NCBI RefSeq assembly: GCF_003994465.1
Contig: NZ_RZNX01000010.1
Span: 27,348 to 91,347 of the forward strand
Length of the DNA stretch: 64,000 bases
DNA from: Paenibacillus zeisoli
Lineage (GTDB): Bacteria; Bacillota; Bacilli; Paenibacillales; Paenibacillaceae
Direction of reading: 5' to 3'
Shown: positions 37,207 to 46,029 of the stretch, piece after piece
Position numbering within the stretch: the stretch's first letter is position 1
Layout: every line of letters starts with the position of its first letter
Notes under the pieces: generated by a model
Told to the model about the DNA's origin: nothing
Seen by the model: the letters and a program-made list of their open reading frames with translations, nothing else
The model's database searches: none
Program-made: the position numbers and the translations under genes

Positions 37207-37250
37207 CCAAAAAAGTCTGCTGGCGGCGCCTGCAGACTGAGGTTTTTTTA
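37207..37250. terminator. Bidirectional terminator between speD and the pseudouridine synthase gene
   Basis: AGTCTGC (37214-37220) pairs with GCAGACT (37232-37238) around a GC-rich loop. There is an A run on the left and a T run on the right, giving a U tail on both strands. Confidence 0.8.
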
Positions 37251-37334
37251 GAGGGAGATTTCCAGTTTTCATGCCGGGTCTGGGTCCATCCATACTTCTC
37301 GCGATGATCTCCACCATATTCTGGGCTTGTCCGG

Positions 37335-38270
37335 TTATTTGGAAGATCCCGCTCTGAACGGCTTAAGGAATACCTTGGGAATATCGGTCTCAAAGCGCAT
37401 CATAGCCCCTGTTGTCGGATGCTCAAATGCGAGAATTCGGGCATGAAGCCCCAATCTGCCGATTTCTTTGCTCTTGGAGCCGTACTTCTTGTCACCGGCC
37501 ACCGGATGCCCGATATCCTGCATATGAACGCGTATTTGATTTTTGCGTCCTGTTTCGAGATGAACCTCGAGGAGGCTGAAGAATTTATTGGACTCCATTT
37601 TTTTGTAATGAGTGACTGCATGTTGACCATCATTGGGATAAGGGCTGGAGTACATTTTGAGCGTGCTGCTTTCCTTCAGCCAAGAGGTAATCGTGCCTTC
37701 CTGTTTTTTCACTTCGCCATCTACAAGTGCAACGTAGGATCGCTCTTTAACAATATCCTGCCATGAATTTTGAAGGATTTGCTGCACTTTCTCACTCTTT
37801 GCAAAAAGCATGACACCCGAGGTGTCCCGGTCCAGCCGGTGGACAATAAAGATCCGTTGATTGGGGTTCTCGGTTCTTACATGACTCATAAGCTGGCGGT
37901 AAGCCGTGATCTCATTCTCTTGCCCTGCCGAGACGGATAACAGTCCATGTTCCTTCTGGATCACAACGATATCCTCATCCTCAAAAAGTATCGTCATACC
38001 GATCAGCGGTGGAGCTGAGGTTACCTTCTCCTGATGTATGGACACCAGATAGCCGGGTTCAAGCTCATAGTTGTAGGCGGTAGTCGGCTGGCTGTTCACC
38101 GTAACCTGGCCCCGAGCCAGTATAGATTTTACAGAATTTCGGCTCAGCTGGCTCAGAGTATCTAATAGAAAAGGGAGCAGCTGGGTGGACTCTTTCACCG
38201 TGTAAATCTTCGGCTTGGCCGGGCTGCTTACTTTGGTCGTGCGATTCGTGGTATAGTTCTTCTTCTTCAA
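37335..38270 (-). CDS. RluA-family RNA pseudouridine synthase
   Basis: This 311-residue protein has an N-terminal S4-like RNA-binding domain (NSVKSILARGQVTVNSQ) and the catalytic RluA motif HRLDRDTSGVMLF near residue 145, with the second Asp as nucleophile. The target (23S rRNA or tRNA) cannot be read from sequence. The ATG at 38268-38270 follows an AGGAGG-like site. The C-terminal tail is basic. It is transcribed alone, divergently from recQ. Confidence 0.92.
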   Translation of the reverse strand: MKKKNYTTNRTTKVSSPAKPKIYTVKESTQLLPFLLDTLSQLSRNSVKSILARGQVTVNSQPTTAYNYELEPGYLVSIHQEKVTSAPPLIGMTILFEDEDIVVIQKEHGLLSVSAGQENEITAYRQLMSHVRTENPNQRIFIVHRLDRDTSGVMLFAKSEKVQQILQNSWQDIVKERSYVALVDGEVKKQEGTITSWLKESSTLKMYSSPYPNDGQHAVTHYKKMESNKFFSLLEVHLETGRKNQIRVHMQDIGHPVAGDKKYGSKSKEIGRLGLHARILAFEHPTTGAMMRFETDIPKVFLKPFRAGSSK

Positions 38271-38471
38271 TGTTCATGCCTCCTGGTAATCCGTGCTAAT
38301 AGTGTCTCATATCTAGACCGATGATACCCTTATTTCGACGTCCGGGTCAATGTACTGAGCGGTTGCCCAATCGTACAAACCCCGTTACACTATATGGAAT
38401 GGAGCTTAAAGAAACGTCAGTTCTTGCTCCATTCCATAGATGGAATGAACAAGAGTAAGGAGATTTCTTAC

Positions 38472-40343
38472 ATGAATACTGAAATTTATACTATAGAACA
38501 AGCACAGGAAGTGCTTCAGAAGTATTATGGATATCCGGACTTCCGTGAAGGGCAGAAGAAGATCGTAGAGAGCCTCCTGCAAGGAGAGGACACGCTTGGA
38601 ATTATGCCTACCGGAGGGGGTAAATCAATATGTTACCAAATCCCCGCGCTGCTGCTGCCGGGTCTTACCCTGGTGGTGTCTCCGCTGATCTCTCTAATGA
38701 AGGATCAGGTCGATGCTCTGACCACGATGGGAATTTCCGCCGCTTATATCAACAGTACGTTAAGTGGAAAAGAAGTAAATGATCGCATCCGTGCAGCAGG
38801 GCGGGGCGAACTCAAGCTCTTATATGTAGCTCCAGAACGCCTTGAGCTGGACTGGTTCCAGAACGAAATGGCCGACCTGTCTATTTCATGCGTCGCGGTC
38901 GATGAAGCTCACTGCGTGTCCCAATGGGGACATGATTTCCGGACAAGCTATCTGTCGGTTGCTCCTTTTGTCTCATCTCTGCCGCATCGTCCTATTCTGG
39001 CCGCCTTTACGGCCACGGCGACTCTGGAGGTTATGGATGATATGCTGCGGCTGCTTCGGCTCAAGGATCCCGCTGTATTCGTTACGGGTCTTGGCCGTGA
39101 TAATCTGGCCATGTCCGTTCTGCGCGGGGAGAATAAGCGCGAATATGTCATGAATTATACGGCTGCCCATTCGGCCGAGCCCGGGATTATCTATGCGGCG
39201 ACCCGGAAGGAGGTCGACGATCTCTATGAGCGGCTTCGCCAAGCTGGAATTCAGGCGGGAAGATATCACGCCGGCCTGTCCGATCAGGAAAGAGCCGACA
39301 ATCAGGAAGCTTTTCTATATGACGATATCCGGGTGATGGTCGCTACCAATGCGTTCGGGATGGGGATCGATAAATCCAACGTACGGTACGTAATTCACTA
39401 TAATATGCCGAAAAATATGGAGGCTTATGTTCAGGAGGCAGGCCGCGCAGGGCGGGACGGCGAACCGAGTGAATGTATTCTTTTATTCAGCGCCCAGGAC
39501 ATCATGACCCAGAAATTTCTGATTGAGCAGAATCCCCAAGAGGGGGACCGGAAGCGTAATGACTACCGGAAGCTGCAGCAGATGATTGAATATTGCTATT
39601 CCAATCGCTGTCTCAGGTTCGCCATGCTGGAGTATTTCGGGGAAGAGCATGATCAGAAGCCGTGCGGAATCTGCAGCTCCTGCCGGGATGAGAGGGAGCT
39701 CACCGATATGACGAGAGACGCCCAGGTGATCTTCTCGTGTATTTACCGGATGCGGGAGCGCTTTGGCGTATCGATGGTGGCCTCAGTGCTTAAAGGCTCA
39801 CAGAACAAGAAAGTGCTCCAGTACGGGTTCGACAGTCTGCCTACCTATGGGATGATGCGGACAAGAACCGAGAAGGAAATTTCGGAATTGATTAACACCT
39901 TTGTTGCGGATGGTTATCTAAGCTTGTCTGAGGGCCAGTACCCCGTTGTGCGTCTCCAGCCCGTAGCTGCTGATGTTCTTAAAGGAAACCATCAGGTGAT
40001 GATGCGTGCGCCGCTGCCTTCTGCTTCAACAGCAACCTCCGGCAGCTCCCGCCGCAGAGGGCCGTCTTATGATACAAGCCCGTCGGCGGTGAATGAGACC
40101 GTGTTCGAACAGCTTCGGCTTATTCGCCGTGACCTGGCCGAACGGGAGAGAGTGCCATCCTACATTATTTTCAACGATGCCACGCTGCGCGAGATGAGTG
40201 TGGTCTGCCCGCAGTCAGAAGCGGCAATGCTGAAGATAAAAGGTGTAGGTGAATTGAAATACAAGAAATACGGCCAGCCGTTCTTGGATTTCTTCCAGAA
40301 CCAGGGCGGCGTACCGGATAACGATAATGACGATTATTTTTGA
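38472..40343 (+). CDS. recQ: ATP-dependent DNA helicase RecQ
   Basis: This 623-residue 3'-5' helicase has Walker A IMPTGGGKS near residues 44-52, the DEAH box VDEAHCVSQWGHDFR, the RecQ zinc cysteines ending in CGICSSC, the winged RQC domain and a C-terminal HRDC domain (NETVFEQLRLIRRDLAERE onward). It acts in recombination and fork repair. I start at the ATG 38472, with AAGGAG 9 bases upstream and an N terminus matching the family. A frame open from 38394 has no such site. The linker before HRDC is Ser-rich. Confidence 0.95.
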   Translation: MNTEIYTIEQAQEVLQKYYGYPDFREGQKKIVESLLQGEDTLGIMPTGGGKSICYQIPALLLPGLTLVVSPLISLMKDQVDALTTMGISAAYINSTLSGKEVNDRIRAAGRGELKLLYVAPERLELDWFQNEMADLSISCVAVDEAHCVSQWGHDFRTSYLSVAPFVSSLPHRPILAAFTATATLEVMDDMLRLLRLKDPAVFVTGLGRDNLAMSVLRGENKREYVMNYTAAHSAEPGIIYAATRKEVDDLYERLRQAGIQAGRYHAGLSDQERADNQEAFLYDDIRVMVATNAFGMGIDKSNVRYVIHYNMPKNMEAYVQEAGRAGRDGEPSECILLFSAQDIMTQKFLIEQNPQEGDRKRNDYRKLQQMIEYCYSNRCLRFAMLEYFGEEHDQKPCGICSSCRDERELTDMTRDAQVIFSCIYRMRERFGVSMVASVLKGSQNKKVLQYGFDSLPTYGMMRTRTEKEISELINTFVADGYLSLSEGQYPVVRLQPVAADVLKGNHQVMMRAPLPSASTATSGSSRRRGPSYDTSPSAVNETVFEQLRLIRRDLAERERVPSYIIFNDATLREMSVVCPQSEAAMLKIKGVGELKYKKYGQPFLDFFQNQGGVPDNDNDDYF

Positions 40344-40411
40344 ATAAATTGTTTGTGCAAAGCTTACGTATGTTTTGAATCAATTAGCAATGTGCTCCAG
40401 CACCAGCGGAG

Positions 40412-40525
40412 GGGGCGGAATCGTCCTGAAGAAGCGAAGCGTTCGCCTTTGCTCCCGGATTCCATCACTAAAGTGATGATAATAAGGAATCCGGAAGCAA
40501 CAGCGATCGTAAGGACGATCCGCCC
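40412..40525. repeat. Long imperfect palindrome (REP-like element B)
   Basis: Outer arms GGGCGGAATCGTCC and GGACGATCCGCCC pair, and inner arms TTGCTCCCGGATTCC and GGAATCCGGAAGCAA pair. A tip ATCACTaAAGTGAT forms the end. Layout and inner arms resemble element A at 34609-34731. Confidence 0.75.
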
Positions 40526-40660
40526 ACGGAGCGCTGCACCATGCACCCAAGGACGATCGCTCACGGAGCGCTGCATCATGCACCCAAGGACGATCCGCCC
40601 ACAGAACGCTGCACCATGCGCCCAAGGACGATCCGCCCACAGAACGCTGCACCATGCGCC
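40511..40660. repeat. Four tandem 37/38-bp repeats
   Basis: Copies at 40511-40548, 40549-40585, 40586-40623 and 40624-40660 begin AAGGACGATCCGCCCAC and end CCATGCACCC or CCATGCGCC. The unit starts with the right arm of palindrome B, so the array looks like local amplification of that arm. Confidence 0.88.
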
Positions 40661-40692
40661 ATACTTTTTAACTCAAAAGAAGGTTGTGAACC

Positions 40693-42465
40693 ATGAAAGT
40701 TATCCTGTCAACGCTTAACGCCAAGTACATTCATACATCCCTGGCCATCCGCCTGCTCAAGGCGTACAGCGATCATGAATTCGACATTCAGCTTGCCGAA
40801 TATACGATTAAGGACCCGGCGATGAACATCGTGTCGGACCTGTTCAACAAGAAGCCCGATGTAGTTGGATTCTCATGTTACATCTGGAATATTGAAGAGA
40901 CCCTCAAAGTCGTCGAGATTCTTAAGAAGGTCATGCCGGAGGTCACAATCGTACTGGGTGGACCCGAAGTGTCCTACGATACAGAGTATTGGATGAACCG
41001 GGCGCGGCATGTTGATTTTATCGTGATGGGCGAAGGAGAAGAGGTATTCCATCGGCTGCTGCAGGAGCTGAGCGGAGAGCGTAAATTCCACTTTGTATAC
41101 GGCATTGCCTACCGCAAAGATCAGGAAGTCGTTATCATGCCTGGTCATCCCAAAAGCGATTTGAACACACTCCCATCACCGCATCGGTTTCAAGAGGACA
41201 TTCCGAATTTGGGCAAACGAATTGTATACTTCGAGACAAGCCGGGGATGTCCCTTCAATTGTCAGTTCTGTCTGTCGAGTATCGAGGTCGGAGTGCGTTA
41301 TTACGATATAGAACGTGTGAAGTCGGATATTCTCTATTTGATCAGCAATGGAGCCAAGATCATTAAATTCCTGGACCGGACTTTCAATATTAATAGAGCC
41401 TATGCCATGGAGATGTTCCAGTTCTTGATTGAGAACCATCAGGGCTGCATTTTCCAGTTCGAGATTACTGCCGATATCATGCGTCCCGAAGTACTTGAAT
41501 ATCTGGCTGAGAATGCGCCTCCGGGGATCTTCCGGTTCGAAATCGGGGTTCAATCCACCAATGATGCTACCAATGAACTGGTCAAGCGCCGCCAGAACTT
41601 TACCAAGCTGACGCGGACCGTCACTACAATCAAGAACAGCGGGAAGATCGATCAGCACTTGGATCTGATCGCAGGTCTGCCTGAAGAGAACTACGAGTCG
41701 TTCCGCCAAACTTTTAACGATGTATTTGAACTGGGTCCCGAGGAGCTGCAGCTCGGTTTCCTCAAGATGCTTCGGGGAACTGGACTCCGGAATGATGCCA
41801 AGAAATACAACTATACTTACATGGACCACGCGCCTTACGAAATTCTGGGTAACGATGTGCTGCCTTTCTCTGACATTGTCAGACTCAAGCGGCTGGAGGA
41901 TGTGCTGGAGAAATACTGGAATGCTCATCGTATGGACAATACCTTGAACTATTTGATGAAGCACGAATTTGACTCACCATTCGATTTCTTCCAGGACTTT
42001 GGTAACTACTGGGAAGAGCAGGGTTGGCAGCGGATTGGGCATCAGCTGGAAGATTTATTTACCAGGCTGCAGTCCTTCCTGGATTACCGGGGAATGAAGC
42101 GTCCTGAAGTAGTTATGGGGTTGATGCAGCTCGATTATTTCTTGGGTCACAAATATAAGCCGCGGAAAATCTGGTGGGAGACCCGTGTGGATAAAGACCG
42201 CAGAAGTGCCCACTTCAAAGCACTGATCGAAAGGGCGGATCAGGTCTCCGGGGATTTTGCGAATTTAGGAGTCCAGGACCGGGAGCTGCAAAAATTTGCA
42301 GTGGTGGAAGAGCTTCCATTCCCGCTTCATAAGGTACTAGGGGACGAACCCATCTCGGGTACAGAGAACGAGAACACGTTGTTAATCGTCCTTTATCAGC
42401 AAAATGACGCCGAGGTTCCGGTGTTCTATACCCTGCCGCTGCTTGAGACAGCTGTGCTTGAATAG
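40693..42465 (+). CDS. B12-binding-domain radical SAM protein (DUF4080 type)
   Basis: This 590-residue protein has an N-terminal cobalamin-binding-like Rossmann domain (KVILSTLNAKYIHTSLAIR to GEGEEVF, about 1-130). The radical SAM core has the cluster cysteines in CPFNCQFC near residue 190. A C-terminal DUF4080 domain with IDQHLDLIAGLP and GFLKMLRGTG segments follows. Reactions of this subgroup are unknown. The presence of a cobalamin cluster in the same window is suggestive but the genes are 15 kb apart. The AAGAAGGTT site precedes the ATG. Confidence 0.88.
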   Translation: MKVILSTLNAKYIHTSLAIRLLKAYSDHEFDIQLAEYTIKDPAMNIVSDLFNKKPDVVGFSCYIWNIEETLKVVEILKKVMPEVTIVLGGPEVSYDTEYWMNRARHVDFIVMGEGEEVFHRLLQELSGERKFHFVYGIAYRKDQEVVIMPGHPKSDLNTLPSPHRFQEDIPNLGKRIVYFETSRGCPFNCQFCLSSIEVGVRYYDIERVKSDILYLISNGAKIIKFLDRTFNINRAYAMEMFQFLIENHQGCIFQFEITADIMRPEVLEYLAENAPPGIFRFEIGVQSTNDATNELVKRRQNFTKLTRTVTTIKNSGKIDQHLDLIAGLPEENYESFRQTFNDVFELGPEELQLGFLKMLRGTGLRNDAKKYNYTYMDHAPYEILGNDVLPFSDIVRLKRLEDVLEKYWNAHRMDNTLNYLMKHEFDSPFDFFQDFGNYWEEQGWQRIGHQLEDLFTRLQSFLDYRGMKRPEVVMGLMQLDYFLGHKYKPRKIWWETRVDKDRRSAHFKALIERADQVSGDFANLGVQDRELQKFAVVEELPFPLHKVLGDEPISGTENENTLLIVLYQQNDAEVPVFYTLPLLETAVLE

Positions 42466-42555
42466 AGGCTGTCCAAGAAAAGCAGTCGCATAAACAGCCA
42501 TTTTCTATGAAGAAGAAGACAACAATCCAGTGAGCAATCAGCTCCAAACTTATAC

Positions 42556-42597
42556 CAAAAAAGCAAGCCCCTGCAAAGGGAGACTTGCTTTTTTTGG
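42556..42597. terminator. Bidirectional terminator
   Basis: AAGCAAG-CCC (42561-42570) pairs with GGG-AGA-CTTGCTT (42578-42590), with an A run on the left and a T run on the right. It serves the radical SAM gene and the convergent hydrolase gene. Confidence 0.85.
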
Positions 42598-42631
42598 CTT
42601 GTTTATTTACTGCAGCCGTAGGCTTGCTACT

Positions 42632-42707
42632 ATCGCTTTCAACTTGTAGGCGGGTTGATCCAGCCAGCCATCGCCTTCAACTCGTATGCCGGTTGATCCA
42701 ACCGAGC
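42632..42707. repeat. 38-bp tandem duplication of the hydrolase gene 3' end
   Basis: 42632-42669 and 42670-42707 are about 80 percent identical over 38 bp. The right copy holds the last codons and stop of the hydrolase gene (LGWINRHTS). The left copy would read GWINPPTS and stop just after it. Confidence 0.8.
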
Positions 42708-43618
42708 AGGTCGCTTGTGACTTCATCCCGGTTAATTTCGTTCAGCAGTTCATGGCGTGCTCCCGGATAAAGCTTTAGCTCCACGTCCTGAATCCCAAGA
42801 TGATGATACTGCCTATACAGACGGCGAACTCCATCTCCCTTAAGACCGACAGGATCCTCTTCTCCGCTGAACAAGTAGATCGGCTTATCCTTAGGGATCA
42901 GAGCCATCCGCTCAGGATTATGAATTTCCAGCAGAAGACGGAAGAAATCCCGGAAGAAGCCTGTGCTGCTGATCGCCCCGCATTCAGGATCCTCGATGAA
43001 TTTGTCCACCTCCGCTTGATCACGGGTTAACCAGTCAAATGGAGTTCGAACCGGTTTGAATGAACGGTTATAAGGTCCAAATACGACAGCATTAAGCAGA
43101 AGACTGGGGTGACGTTCACCCTGAAGCATAACCTGCAGCAAAGCCAGCTTCTCGCCAACTTCCAGCATACTTCGCTTCCCGCAGGTTCCTGACAACATAA
43201 ATCCCGAATAATGTTCATGACCTGTATACATGACCTTTTGGGTGAGGAAAGAGCCCATGCTGTGACCGAGAAGCAGAATCGGCAGATCCGGATACTTATC
43301 CCGGATAACACTCCCCAGTGAGATCATATCGTTCACCATGGCATTGAAGCCGTCCGTACCGATCTTGCCCAGTTCATCCAGGCTGCCTGCAGTCCGCCCA
43401 TGACCACGATGGTCGTTGGCATAGACAATATAGCCCTGCAGGGTAAGCTCGAAGGCAATTCGCTCATATCTTTTGGCGGTCTCGGCCATACCATGTGCAA
43501 TCTGGATCACCCCACGGGGGCGAGCCTCGGAAGCCGGGGAAGGAAGCCAGTTATAGACATAGATATCCGTGCCGTCTGAGCTGAGTAGATTGAAATGATT
43601 CGATTCTATAGAGGTCAT
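42677..43618 (-). CDS. Alpha/beta hydrolase, monoacylglycerol-lipase-like
   Basis: This 313-residue serine hydrolase has the oxyanion region HGMAE near residue 44, the nucleophile elbow GHSMGS near 118, an Asp in FSGEEDPVG and a late His in YPGARHELLNE. This is the Hydrolase_4 pattern of monoglyceride lipases and lysophospholipases. No signal peptide is visible, so it is probably cytoplasmic. The 3' end is part of a 38-bp tandem duplication. The VOC-family gene lies upstream on the same strand with a gap of about 26 bases. Confidence 0.9.
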   Translation of the reverse strand: MTSIESNHFNLLSSDGTDIYVYNWLPSPASEARPRGVIQIAHGMAETAKRYERIAFELTLQGYIVYANDHRGHGRTAGSLDELGKIGTDGFNAMVNDMISLGSVIRDKYPDLPILLLGHSMGSFLTQKVMYTGHEHYSGFMLSGTCGKRSMLEVGEKLALLQVMLQGERHPSLLLNAVVFGPYNRSFKPVRTPFDWLTRDQAEVDKFIEDPECGAISSTGFFRDFFRLLLEIHNPERMALIPKDKPIYLFSGEEDPVGLKGDGVRRLYRQYHHLGIQDVELKLYPGARHELLNEINRDEVTSDLLGWINRHTS

Positions 43619-43644
43619 CCTCCTTCAGCTGTTGCTTGAATGGT

Positions 43645-44043
43645 TCAAGATATGCGCGCAGGTTCAAAAAATTCAATACGTTCCCCATCTGGCCCATTAA
43701 AGAAAAAGAAACGGTTCCCGTTAGGAAGTGAACGGATCTCGGGGTCCCGTCCGGATAATCCAAGTTCAGCAATACGAGCATATTCTCTGTCGATATAGCT
43801 TACAGTGAATGCCAAATGATTTACACGTCCTTCACTGGCGAGTTCGGGAGCATCTTTGATGTAGACCAGCTCGATCTCTACACTTTCCTGTCCGGGAAAA
43901 GAAAGAAAGGCGAGACGAAGGTCCTCTCCAACCTCCCCAATGGTATAGAGCAGTTTGAGTCCCAGTACTCGTTTATAAAATTCAATGGAATCCTCAAGAA
44001 CGGATACGCGGATTCCGATATGTTCAATCTTGTGTACACTCAT
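43645..44043 (-). CDS. VOC-superfamily (glyoxalase-like) protein
   Basis: This 132-residue protein has the paired beta-alpha-beta-beta-beta modules of the vicinal-oxygen-chelate fold. IEHIGIRVSVLEDSIEFYK carries the first metal-ligand histidine, HLAFTVSYID carries the second, and FFFNGPDGERIEFFEP carries the terminal glutamate. It could be a lactoylglutathione-lyase-like or methylmalonyl-CoA-epimerase-like enzyme; the substrate is unknown. It is flanked on the same strand by ytqB upstream and the lipase-like gene downstream. Confidence 0.88.
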   Translation of the reverse strand: MSVHKIEHIGIRVSVLEDSIEFYKRVLGLKLLYTIGEVGEDLRLAFLSFPGQESVEIELVYIKDAPELASEGRVNHLAFTVSYIDREYARIAELGLSGRDPEIRSLPNGNRFFFFNGPDGERIEFFEPARIS

Positions 44044-44060
44044 ATATTAACCTCATTTCA

Positions 44061-44642
44061 TTATTTCTTCTCGATGGCAATTAGGTATGGCGCAGCTGCT
44101 TTCTGCAGCTGCCGGTATATTAATGACTGCCCTTCGGATAGAGGCAGGGAGGCTGCCCAATCCTGAACGGCAGCGGCTTCATCTGCCCCGCCAGGATGAC
44201 CTGGATAGAGAACCGCCGTAATGATCCCCCTTGGGCGAAGCAGCTCCATGGCAGCCTTTAGAGCAGCCATCGTACTGGCCGGCTCTGTAATCAGCGATGA
44301 ATCGGCGCCTTCTGCCGGGAGATAGCCGAGGTTGAACATGACAGCCCCAAGACGGCCGTGTAACTTGGCAGGCACAGCCTCTTTCATCTCAGCATGACTG
44401 CGCTGCAGCAGAGTTACCTGGGCCAGCTTGGCCTGCTCCTCCTTGGCCAAACGCCGCTCCGTTAAGATGAGCGCCTCGGCTTGTACATCAAAGCTGAAGA
44501 CCTGTCCCCTGCGCCCGCAGGCAAGCGCCAGGAACAGGGTATCTGCACCGGTTCCAGCCGTTGCGTCAATAGCTGTGTCCCCAGGCTGAAGGCGGGCGCC
44601 TGCCAGCTGATGAGCCATGCTGAGTACGGACTGAAAGCCCAT
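44061..44642 (-). CDS. ytqB: Class I SAM-dependent methyltransferase, YtqB/MnmM type
   Basis: This 193-residue enzyme has motif I in AIDATAGTGADTLFLA at about residues 25-40 and the NLGYLPAEGAD loop typical of the YtqB group. From memory, B. subtilis YtqB has been identified as the tRNA wobble-uridine methyltransferase MnmM, completing mnm5s2U. The start MGFQSVL at 44642 has GGAGGGGG 7 bases upstream. The ytqA stop ends 1 base before it, so the pair is one operon, as in B. subtilis. Confidence 0.87.
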   Translation of the reverse strand: MGFQSVLSMAHQLAGARLQPGDTAIDATAGTGADTLFLALACGRRGQVFSFDVQAEALILTERRLAKEEQAKLAQVTLLQRSHAEMKEAVPAKLHGRLGAVMFNLGYLPAEGADSSLITEPASTMAALKAAMELLRPRGIITAVLYPGHPGGADEAAAVQDWAASLPLSEGQSLIYRQLQKAAAPYLIAIEKK

Positions 44643-44643
44643 C

Positions 44644-45597
44644 TTAACGCCCCCTCCAGAACTTACCCTGCCAGGTGTCACGGGCCTTAAGTTCAGCGTC
44701 TATCGCGTTCAGAACTTCCCACTTCTTCAGGCTCCAGAGGGGTCCAATAAGAAGATCCCTCGGTGCATCTCCGGTTAGCCGATGTACAATCATCTCAGGT
44801 GGGAGGAACTCCAACGTGTCCACGATGAGCTTCACGTATTCATCTTTCTCCAGGAAGCGCAGGAGTCCTGCCTCATATTGTTTCACCATAGGGGTCTTTC
44901 TCATGAGATGCAGCAGATGGATTTTGATTCCTTGAACGTCCATGGCCGCAACGGCTCGTCCCGTTTCCAGCATCATTTCATGGCTCTCCTGTGGCAGCCC
45001 GTAAATAATATGGGCGCAGACCCTGATGTTTCTTTTGCGAAGCTTCTCTACAGCCTCGAGGTAACACTGGGTATCATGCGCACGGTTGATTAACTGCGAA
45101 GTAGATTCATGGACGGTCTGAAGTCCCATTTCTACCCATAGATAAGTCCGTTCATTAAGTTCTGCGAGGTAATCAATCACCTCATCAGGCAGACAGTCTG
45201 GGCGCGTAGCAATAGATAGGCCCACTACACCGGGCTGCTGAAGGATAACCTCATAATATTCCCGGAGCTCCTCCACCGGGGCATAGGTATTGGTATATGC
45301 CTGGAAATATCCGACATACTTTGCGTTTGGCCACTTCAAATGCTGTTTGTCCCGTATGGTATTGAACTGAGTGACAAGATCGTCCCGGCGGCTTCCTGCA
45401 AAGTCGCCTGAGCCCCGCGCACTGCAGAAGGTACATCCTCCTTTGGCGATGGACCCATCCCGGTTTGGGCAGGTGAACCCTGCATCCAGCATAACTTTGA
45501 ACACTTTCCCGTCAAAAACCTCACGCATTTCTGTGTTCCATGTATGAAATCTTTTACCTCCCCATAAGGTTGGGGCCGAAGGTATTTGTATACTCAT
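44644..45597 (-). CDS. ytqA: TIGR01212-type radical SAM protein (YtqA)
   Basis: This 317-residue protein has its cluster cysteines in CPNRDGSIAKGGCTFC, spaced more widely than the classical C-x3-C-x2-C and typical of the YhcC/YtqA group. HIIYGLPQES and the C-terminal RLTGDAPRDLL block are conserved. Together with the downstream ytqB gene it probably acts in tRNA wobble-uridine (mnm5s2U) formation in Gram-positive bacteria lacking MnmC; that is family knowledge, not visible here. The ATG at 45595-45597 has AAAGGAG 5 bases upstream; the frame is open 10 codons further. Confidence 0.88.
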   Translation of the reverse strand: MSIQIPSAPTLWGGKRFHTWNTEMREVFDGKVFKVMLDAGFTCPNRDGSIAKGGCTFCSARGSGDFAGSRRDDLVTQFNTIRDKQHLKWPNAKYVGYFQAYTNTYAPVEELREYYEVILQQPGVVGLSIATRPDCLPDEVIDYLAELNERTYLWVEMGLQTVHESTSQLINRAHDTQCYLEAVEKLRKRNIRVCAHIIYGLPQESHEMMLETGRAVAAMDVQGIKIHLLHLMRKTPMVKQYEAGLLRFLEKDEYVKLIVDTLEFLPPEMIVHRLTGDAPRDLLIGPLWSLKKWEVLNAIDAELKARDTWQGKFWRGR

Positions 45598-46029
45598 GGT
45601 AACTCCTTTGTATTTGAAATGACCCAAATAGATTATTTCTGTGTGACGACTTTTTTCTTATGTTACATTGTATCAAAAAACACAAAAAAAGGGGAACCGG
45701 AGGGTGGTTTGTTGAATTCATCGGCCTATTGTGATATTTTAATATCAGTCAGTAGCTGAGTTGACTTGTCAGTTTCTGAATGTCTTGCAGCCTATGAAAG
45801 TCCTATATGAAGCGGATCCGGCAATGATGCGGATCTTAAGAATCGTTGGACCCCAATTCCAAATATAGTGAAAGAGGAATCCTTGATCGTTTCCAGCGGT
45901 CACCAGGATTCCTTTTTCCATTTCATACCGGCCTTTGGTCTTTACTTTTGGCGAAATCTTAGGCACAATAATGCAGGAGTATCAAATGTTTAATGTGCCA
46001 ACAGCACATGATAAAGGCGGAGGAATGAG
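45598..46029. other. Divergent intergenic region ytqA/trmB
   Basis: About 430 bases with no convincing gene. A TTGTTG/TGATAT promoter-like pair (17-bp spacer, near 45712-45740) and a plus-strand terminator (45873-45918) bracket about 175 bases that could be a small RNA. A 24-codon frame (45795-45869) lies inside without a ribosome binding site. Confidence 0.45.
45873..45918 (+). terminator. Terminator-like hairpin upstream of trmB
   Basis: AGGAATCC (45875-45882) pairs with GGATTCCT (45906-45913), followed by TTTT. It is not at the end of any recognised gene. Confidence 0.6.

Noticed and set aside
37133-37393. Minus-strand 86-codon frame after the pseudouridine synthase
   Set aside because: It contains the terminator hairpin at 37207-37250 and overlaps the 3' end of the real gene in another frame.
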